Shown here piece by piece: positions 17,703 through 22,443 of a DNA stretch of 22,443 bases (positions within the stretch are counted from its first letter, which is position 1; every line of letters begins with the position of its first letter). This stretch comes from Sphingobium sp. (GTDB lineage Bacteria > Pseudomonadota > Alphaproteobacteria > Sphingomonadales > Sphingomonadaceae). A program made the position numbers and the translations under genes. Below the pieces are notes generated by a model. It was not told the DNA's origin. It saw only the letters and a program-made list of their open reading frames with translations, and searched no databases. Location: positions 1 through 22,443 of the forward strand of contig JASBTC010000421.1 in NCBI GenBank assembly GCA_030148625.1, in the 5' to 3' direction.

Positions 17703-17733
17703 GGGCGGCGGTCCCGGTTGCGAGCCGCCGCCC
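17703..17733 (+). terminator. Terminator-like hairpin after hyuAB
   Basis: GGGCGGCGG (17703-17711) pairs perfectly over 9 bp with CCGCCGCCC (17725-17733), with a 13-base loop, ten bases after the hyuB stop. It is followed by TTCGCATT, a weak T tract. It would separate or reduce expression of the tetR gene. Confidence 0.6.
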
Positions 17734-17739
17734 TTCGCA

Positions 17740-17754
17740 TTGACATCTCATGAG
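17740..17754. promoter_or_regulatory. TTGACA box with CTCATGAG palindrome before tetR
   Basis: Directly after the terminator hairpin, TTGACA (17740-17745) matches the -35 consensus and is followed by the perfect palindrome CTCATGAG (17747-17754). Its CTCA/TGAG half-sites resemble those in the divergent control region. No good -10 box is seen at the right distance. An autoregulatory operator is possible. Confidence 0.3.
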
Positions 17755-17775
17755 CCGCCGTTCACGACGCGTCGC

Positions 17776-18372
17776 ATGACGTCCAAAAAGCCCTTCACCG
17801 TTGCTGAGCATCAGTCGTTCAACACGCTGATGATGGCCGCCTGCCAGGTGATCGGCCGGCACGGCTACAAGGGCGCCTCGGTCGCCCGGATCGCCGAAGA
17901 GGCCGGGATCTCGCAGGGCCATTGCTATAAATTCTTCAAGTCCAGGGACGATATCCTGGATCATGTGATCATCTGGATCATCGAGCAGTTCGAGAACTGG
18001 TCGCGCAAGCCATCGCGCGAGAAGGTGGGCTATCTGGAAAGCGAACACCTCGCGCTCGAGCAGTTCTTCTCATATCAGAAGAAATATCCCTTCTTCTTCC
18101 GCATCATGCACGAGGCTGAGGTGGAGACCCCGGTGGCGTGGAAGACGTTCGCGGATCGCCGCCACGATCAATACGTCGTCTCACTGCAGGCAGCGATCGA
18201 TAGTGGTGAGATTCGCGGCTATAGCGCAGGCCAAGTTGACGATCTGGCGCGATTCCTCTCTGCCGTCCGCAGGGCGATCATCTTCGGCGCCTATGAGGGG
18301 GCGATCACCAACAAGGCTCAGGTGATTGAAAATTACGACCTTTTCCTTCACCAAGCGCTTGGTCGCGCTTAA
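17776..18372 (+). CDS. TetR/AcrR-family transcriptional regulator
   Basis: A one-component repressor or activator of 198 residues. The N-terminal helix-turn-helix lies at about 20-65, with GRHGYKGASVARIAEEAGISQGHCYKFFKSRDDIL in the family pattern (written across about residues 28-62). The C-terminal part (70-198) is the helical ligand-binding and dimer domain, including FFSYQKKYPFFFRIMHEAE and a loop-helix end FLHQALGRA. The ATG at 17776 was chosen although no ribosome site precedes it; a TTG at 17740 would add 12 residues of poor family fit. It follows hyuAB after a hairpin and most likely controls the divergent operons, with a cluster metabolite as ligand. That link is inferred from position only. 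Confidence 0.88.
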   Translation: MTSKKPFTVAEHQSFNTLMMAACQVIGRHGYKGASVARIAEEAGISQGHCYKFFKSRDDILDHVIIWIIEQFENWSRKPSREKVGYLESEHLALEQFFSYQKKYPFFFRIMHEAEVETPVAWKTFADRRHDQYVVSLQAAIDSGEIRGYSAGQVDDLARFLSAVRRAIIFGAYEGAITNKAQVIENYDLFLHQALGRA

Positions 18373-18852
18373 TTCCGTCACTCGCATGTGAGAAAGATGG
18401 CGCGTAGCGGAGCATGTCCTCTGAAAGCCGGCTGTGTGCTCTTGGCGGGCTTCAGACAGGGCATCATCCCCTGACATCCGGCGACTCCGTGGCCGGGAAG
18501 AGCGACGATCTCGGCATCGATCGGTCGGCCCCGTTCGATACTGTGGTGAATGAATTCGCGCGTCGAAGCGATGCGTTACCTCACCAATGCGGCTTGGGCT
18601 GGCTCGATAGAGTTGGCGACGGCGTGCCGTGCGAAAGCATTTGTTGAATCGGTTCGATGCCCATTGCCTTGCGATGGTTCGGCATGGGTAGCGTGCTCTC
18701 CCGCCCCGCGCGACCGATGATCCGTCTTGCGGGAATCATTTGGCGGGGCGCCGCTGACGCAGGGACGTTCCTTGCGTGGCAACGACTGTCGCATGGCTGG
18801 CTATACGGCTGGAGGCGAGTTTCATCTCCGGCCGCGGCGCGGTCACTGCATG
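18373..18852. other. 480-base interval with no supported gene
   Basis: This separates the two catabolic clusters: tetR on the plus strand ends at its left and the CoA-ligase gene on the minus strand ends at its right. Several short open frames exist on both strands (for example 18414-18647 plus and a frame from about 18549 to 18719 plus), but none has a ribosome site or a recognisable motif. It may be decayed coding sequence or a fusion joint. I see no RNA gene, and no clear terminator for the CoA-ligase gene. Confidence 0.5.
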
Positions 18853-20457
18853 TCAACTCGCGATCATGTCCCGAAGTATGCTCTTGGCGATCTTGCCGCC
18901 AGAATTGATCGGCAGTTGGTCGAGTATCACCAGTCGCTCGGGGAAATATTCCGGCGAAACGCCGTTGCCGCGGAGGAAGGCGGCCAACGTCGCCACATCG
19001 GGCGCGGCAAGGCCGGCATTGAGGCTGGCGAACAGGCAGATCTTTTCGCCGAAGATCGGATCGGGCATGGCCACCGCCGCTGCTTCGCGAATTGCCGGAT
19101 GCCCTATCGCCGCAGCCTCTACGCCGACGGCGCTGATATTCTTGCCGCCGCGGATGATGAAATCGCCGACGCGGCCGATCACGCGGAGATAGCCGTCATC
19201 ATCGATCGAGACAATGTCCTCCATGCGCATCGATCCGTCGGGCATGAACAGACCGGCATTGGCCTCGGGATTGTTGAAATAGCCGAGGCCCATGAAGGGG
19301 CCATTGCAGAGTGGCTGTCCGTCACCGGGTGGATGACGGTCATTTCCCGAGGCATCGAGCAGCCGGACGCGCATTTCGGGGATGATCCGTCCGGCACTGT
19401 TCAGGCGGCGCTCGGTCGGATCGGAGAGCGTCGTATGACTGACTGCCCCGGCCTCGTTGGAGCCGTAAAATTGCAGCACCTTCGCACCGGTCAGGACTTC
19501 GAGCCGCTCCACCGCGTGGCGCGGAACCGCTTCGCCGCCGGTATAGACGATGCGCAACGAGGTCAGATCGCTGTCCGCAAGGTCGGGGCTGCTCAGCATC
19601 ATCTGAATTTGCGTGCTGACCAGACAGAGCATTGACACGCGATGATGCGCAATCGCGGCGAACAGCGCCGAAGTCGTGAAGCGGGGCATCAATATGGTGG
19701 GCGCACCCAGCATCGCGGGAATGAAGTGACCGGACCACAGCCCGAAGCCGACCGAGGCCGGCACCGCGCGGAGGAACCTGTCGTTCTCGTTCGGTGCGCA
19801 GCCTTTCTGCACGAGCGCCGCCCAGGCGAGCCAGCGGCTCTGCTGATGGGCGACCAGCTTCGGCATGCCGGTGGTGCCCGAGGTGGAGTTGAGCAGGAAG
19901 AGCGCGTCGGGAGAACAGCGCCGTTCCTGCAGCACGCGCAAGGTTTCCAGCGGAATCGGGTCGAACCCCGTGGGCACGCCGTCGACACTGATCCGATCGA
20001 GCGGGCGCGGCGTCTCCTCAATTATGACATGGTGCTTGAGCGTCCGGCCGGATGCTCGCAGCCGGGCATAGATTGCGCGCATGTCGAGTGCACCTTGAGT
20101 GGCGGCGCTGATAAGGGCCGTTGCCCCCGCCATCGCAACGAGGTGGAGGATCTCTTTCTCGCCGGCGCGGGGTGATAGCGCGGTCGCTACAAGGCCGGCT
20201 TTCTCGCAGGCCACGAACGCGATGTGGGTCTCGATATCGTCGGGAAGCAGGATCGCGATGCGTTCGCCGGCCATGAAGCCCAGGTCCAGCAGTAATGCCG
20301 CTAGCGCATCGGACCGCTCATGATAGTCGCGCCAGTTCAACCTGCGTTGGCCGGCGATGAAAGCGATGTGGTCGGGCCGGGAAGCGGCATGGGTGGCGAT
20401 GATCGCGGCGAGAGTTTCGCCGCCGGTGGGATTGGCGGCCTTTTCGAGCGAAGACAT
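18853..20457 (-). CDS. AMP-forming acyl-CoA synthetase/ligase
   Basis: An ANL-superfamily enzyme that adenylates a carboxylic acid and forms its CoA thioester in the cytoplasm. The 534 residues contain the phosphate loop STSGTTGMPK (191-200), the YGSNEAG motif (331-337), MEDIVSIDDDGYLRVIGR (412-429, Asp414 in the usual tGD position, here MED), the hinge-side GDFIIRGGKNIS, and the catalytic Lys522 in INSGGKIAKS. The substrate class cannot be fixed by eye; its neighbour, a tannase/feruloyl-esterase-family hydrolase, suggests an aromatic acid such as a hydroxycinnamate or benzoate. The ATG at 20457 has no strong ribosome site; the gene follows the MFS gene after 45 bases and is the last of the operon. 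Confidence 0.92.
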   Translation of the reverse strand: MSSLEKAANPTGGETLAAIIATHAASRPDHIAFIAGQRRLNWRDYHERSDALAALLLDLGFMAGERIAILLPDDIETHIAFVACEKAGLVATALSPRAGEKEILHLVAMAGATALISAATQGALDMRAIYARLRASGRTLKHHVIIEETPRPLDRISVDGVPTGFDPIPLETLRVLQERRCSPDALFLLNSTSGTTGMPKLVAHQQSRWLAWAALVQKGCAPNENDRFLRAVPASVGFGLWSGHFIPAMLGAPTILMPRFTTSALFAAIAHHRVSMLCLVSTQIQMMLSSPDLADSDLTSLRIVYTGGEAVPRHAVERLEVLTGAKVLQFYGSNEAGAVSHTTLSDPTERRLNSAGRIIPEMRVRLLDASGNDRHPPGDGQPLCNGPFMGLGYFNNPEANAGLFMPDGSMRMEDIVSIDDDGYLRVIGRVGDFIIRGGKNISAVGVEAAAIGHPAIREAAAVAMPDPIFGEKICLFASLNAGLAAPDVATLAAFLRGNGVSPEYFPERLVILDQLPINSGGKIAKSILRDMIAS

Positions 20458-20502
20458 TGTGAGTGCGACAGGCCTTTTCTGGCTGGAGAAAGTGAGGAAA
20501 AC

Positions 20503-21903
20503 TCAGATCCCTTCGGCTGGTAGCGTGTTCAGCGCAGCGAGCCTGCGCCGGAGCGGGCGGCGGCCTAGCTGGAGGATCAGGCAACCAAGCGCGAGCGACA
20601 CGCAGCCGACCGATGCCAGCGAAAGGCCCACCGCATTTTCACGGCCGAAGACATGATCGGTGGTGAGCGCGACGGCTGTTGGACCGAGTCCGAAGCTGAT
20701 CAGGGTGCCGACGAATTGGTAGATCGCGGTCATCTGACCGCGCATCCGGTTGGGCGTGACGAGTTGCAGCGCGGCGGCATTGACGCCGATCCAAGTGACC
20801 GAGAAGAAGGCCGAGGCGGCAATCAGCGTGAGCGAAAGCCAAGCAAGCGGAATGATTGGGCCGAGCGCGCCGGTCAGTAACATACCCCCGCCATAGAGGA
20901 TGCCGATGCGGAAATGGCCGTCCAGCCGGCCGGCCGCCAGCCAATGATCGGCGAGCCAACCTGCCGTCATCGCGCCGGCGATACCTAAGATCAGCGTCGA
21001 TGCGCCGAGCAACAAGCCCGCGTTGCGCATATCGAAGCCATAATTGCGCTGGAGCAGGGTCGGGTACCAGGCCGCCGCGCCAAACGAGAACAGCGCGATG
21101 AGCGCCATGCCCAGGAAGATCGGCGCGTACACGGTGCGATGCGTCCAGAGAAAACCCAGCGTATCCGCGAAAGTGCTGCTGTCGGTATCGCCCATCGTGG
21201 CGTTCTGGCGGCGCTGTGGCTCCCGAACGACGATCAACGTCAGTGCGGCGAGACCGAGGCCGGGCAAACCCACGGCAATGAACACCGCTTGCCACGCTTT
21301 GAGCGTGCCGATCAACGGCAGGGTCGCCTCGGTGCCCGAGATCGTGAAGGCATGGACCAAAGGGCCACCGATCAAACTGGCGAGGCCGGTGCCGATTGGC
21401 ACTCCCAAGGCGAATATCGACAATGCTCGCGATAGATTGCGTGGTGGGAAATAGTCGGCGACCAACGAGTAGCTGCCGGGCGTCAGGGTCGCCTCGCCGA
21501 TGCCGACGCCGACCCGGGCGGCAAACAGCCCCGCGAAGCTCGACGCGCCACCGCAGAGCATCGTCATCAGTGACCAGAAAGCGACACCTCCGGCAATAAG
21601 GTTTCGCCGGCTCCAGCGATCGACGATCCGACCCAGTGGAATTCCCGCGAGCGCGTAGAGCAGGGCAAAGGCGAGCCCCGCCAGCAGGCTATATTGTGTG
21701 TCGCTGATGCCGAGGTCAGCCCGGATCGGGGCGACGAGGAGGCTCAGGATCGTGCGATCGATATAGCTGCACGTGTAAAGCAGCATCAGAAAAAGCACGA
21801 CCAGCCAAGCATAGGCAGCCGATCTCCTTTCCTCGGCCGGCCGTGCGCGATACATGCCCATAGTCGATGTCCCGGTACCCGCCGTCCTCGCGCTCGATGT
21901 CAT
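20503..21903 (-). CDS. MFS transporter, Spinster-like (second copy of the type)
   Basis: A 466-residue inner-membrane carrier with about 12 helices. The first half reads CSYIDRTILSLLVAPIRADLG, then GIPLGRIVDRWSRRN and GVGIGEATLTPGSYSLVADYF, very similar in pattern to the carrier at 8556-10100. The ATG at 21903 overlaps the stop of the esterase gene (ATGA), so translation is coupled; ATGs a few codons later (MGMYRARP) are alternatives because the first has a weak ribosome site. Likely role: import of the aromatic acid or ester handled by its two neighbours. The direction and substrate are not shown by the sequence. Confidence 0.9.
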   Translation of the reverse strand: MTSSARTAGTGTSTMGMYRARPAEERRSAAYAWLVVLFLMLLYTCSYIDRTILSLLVAPIRADLGISDTQYSLLAGLAFALLYALAGIPLGRIVDRWSRRNLIAGGVAFWSLMTMLCGGASSFAGLFAARVGVGIGEATLTPGSYSLVADYFPPRNLSRALSIFALGVPIGTGLASLIGGPLVHAFTISGTEATLPLIGTLKAWQAVFIAVGLPGLGLAALTLIVVREPQRRQNATMGDTDSSTFADTLGFLWTHRTVYAPIFLGMALIALFSFGAAAWYPTLLQRNYGFDMRNAGLLLGASTLILGIAGAMTAGWLADHWLAAGRLDGHFRIGILYGGGMLLTGALGPIIPLAWLSLTLIAASAFFSVTWIGVNAAALQLVTPNRMRGQMTAIYQFVGTLISFGLGPTAVALTTDHVFGRENAVGLSLASVGCVSLALGCLILQLGRRPLRRRLAALNTLPAEGI

Positions 21904-22443
21904 TGTGGAGCCGGTCCGAAATTGGCCGCGTCATTCGGATCGCCAGCACCTTTGTAGCGGGCGCGCAACGGATAAGGATAGACCGGGCGGGTGAAGGCGA
22001 CGTTGCGATGATCGAGCGGGAAACGCGGTGCGCTATACCCTGCGGCCTGTCGGGCTTCGTCGGTCAGACGGGTGCTGAGTACCATGTCCGGGGCACGGTC
22101 ATGCTCCACCCAGTCATCGATATACGCCAAATAGTCGACGACATCGGCGCCGGCACCGCCGGAACAGTGGTTGACGCCAGGCTGGAGGAAGAGACGGAAG
22201 AAATTCTGTGTTTCGGAGCGACTTCCCATCAGCCGTTCCACAGTGTTGTAATATTCTACGAAGTTGGTGCCGGTCTGATAGGCGTCCGACCAACCGTGCC
22301 ACAGGATAAGCTTGCCGCCATTCGCCTTGAAGCGGCGCAAATCGGGATCGATCGCGGTGAACTGCGCTTCCCAGCTGCCGAGCCGGCGATAGGCACGCGA
22401 GAAATCAAACTGCGACGGTGTCCAGGACTGGCCCGGGGGTGGG
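21900..22443 (-). CDS. Tannase/feruloyl-esterase-family hydrolase, C-terminal part (cut by window)
   Basis: The last 180 residues of an alpha/beta hydrolase that splits ester bonds of plant phenolics or similar aromatic esters. The frame stays open to the window end, so the N-terminal part with the catalytic Ser lies outside. Two of the three catalytic elements are visible: Asp in LILWHGWSD (residue about 53 of the fragment) and His-Cys in LQPGVNHCSGG (92-93), the HC half of the CS-D-HC signature in which a disulfide joins the Ser and His neighbours. The end VYPYPLRARYKGAGDPNDAANF is typical for the family. Its stop overlaps the MFS start. Members are usually exported; the signal peptide cannot be checked here. 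Esterase, carrier and CoA ligase together fit a route from ester to acyl-CoA. Confidence 0.9.
   Translation of the reverse strand, partial: PPPGQSWTPSQFDFSRAYRRLGSWEAQFTAIDPDLRRFKANGGKLILWHGWSDAYQTGTNFVEYYNTVERLMGSRSETQNFFRLFLQPGVNHCSGGAGADVVDYLAYIDDWVEHDRAPDMVLSTRLTDEARQAAGYSAPRFPLDHRNVAFTRPVYPYPLRARYKGAGDPNDAANFGPAPQ

Larger units (their letters stand above)
3160..22443. mobile_element. Integrated genomic island, left end (right end not in window)
   Basis: The tRNA-Glu 3' fragment, the neighbouring tyrosine integrase, the debris behind it (frameshifted frame, truncated etfA) and the catabolic clusters with their own regulator are what a tRNA-borne island looks like. Only one end can be seen. 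I cannot tell whether both catabolic clusters belong to the same element, and no conjugation or phage structural gene is visible here. Confidence 0.5.

Noticed and set aside
18414..18647. A 77-codon plus-strand frame in the gap between clusters
   Set aside because: It has no ribosome site or motif, and similar short frames occur on both strands there.

Overview
The window looks like a chromosome segment from a GC-rich alphaproteobacterium, most likely a sphingomonad (Sphingomonadales). The reasons are the overall protein style (Spinster-type MFS carriers, a large TonB-dependent receptor, an Ohr of the AAENFFGAAWSGCF type), the base composition, and a tRNA-Glu end of alphaproteobacterial type. 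This placement comes from protein and RNA resemblance by eye, not from a search.

Left flank (1-3159), chromosomal housekeeping and oxidative stress. An Ohr peroxiredoxin (ohr, minus) and a full-length catalase-peroxidase (katG, plus) are divergently arranged. The ohr promoter carries a perfect 21-bp inverted repeat over its -10 region, a good candidate for a peroxide-sensing repressor operator.

Island boundary (3160-6367). Forty-five bases that match the 3' half of a tRNA-Glu gene (minus strand, ending in CCA) lie directly before an AT-richer stretch and a tyrosine recombinase gene. This is the arrangement left when an integrative element inserts in a tRNA 3' end. By geometry the island extends to the right and the intact tRNA-Glu should be at its far end, outside the window. 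Behind the integrase is a scarred stretch: a short frameshifted reading frame, a small membrane-anchored SH3-like protein with a GPRGGRY-type tail, and a 5'-truncated etfA that keeps only the FAD-binding C-terminal half.

Catabolic cluster 1 (6425-18372). Five genes on the minus strand form a tight run, in transcription order: alanine-racemase-fold protein, TonB receptor, MFS carrier, histidinol-dehydrogenase/HpsN-like enzyme, SDR dehydrogenase. Divergent from them is hyuA-hyuB (ATP-dependent hydantoinase/oxoprolinase subunits), then a terminator hairpin and a TetR-type regulator. The 230-bp divergent control region holds three inverted repeats, and one decamer from it recurs just before the TonB receptor gene. 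Together the genes suggest uptake across both membranes, two-step alcohol oxidation, and ATP-driven opening of a lactam, hydantoin or similar cyclic amide, with a PLP enzyme acting on the amino-acid product. The substrate cannot be read from the sequence. The racemase-like protein lacks several alanine-racemase hallmark residues, so it may have another function. This cluster is the best candidate for an undescribed system in the window.

Catabolic cluster 2 (18853-22443, minus). A tannase/feruloyl-esterase-family hydrolase (cut by the window edge), a second Spinster-type MFS carrier that overlaps it by ATGA, and an AMP-forming acyl-CoA ligase form an operon that fits hydrolysis of an ester and CoA activation of the released acid, probably aromatic. 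A 480-base stretch with no convincing gene separates the two clusters.
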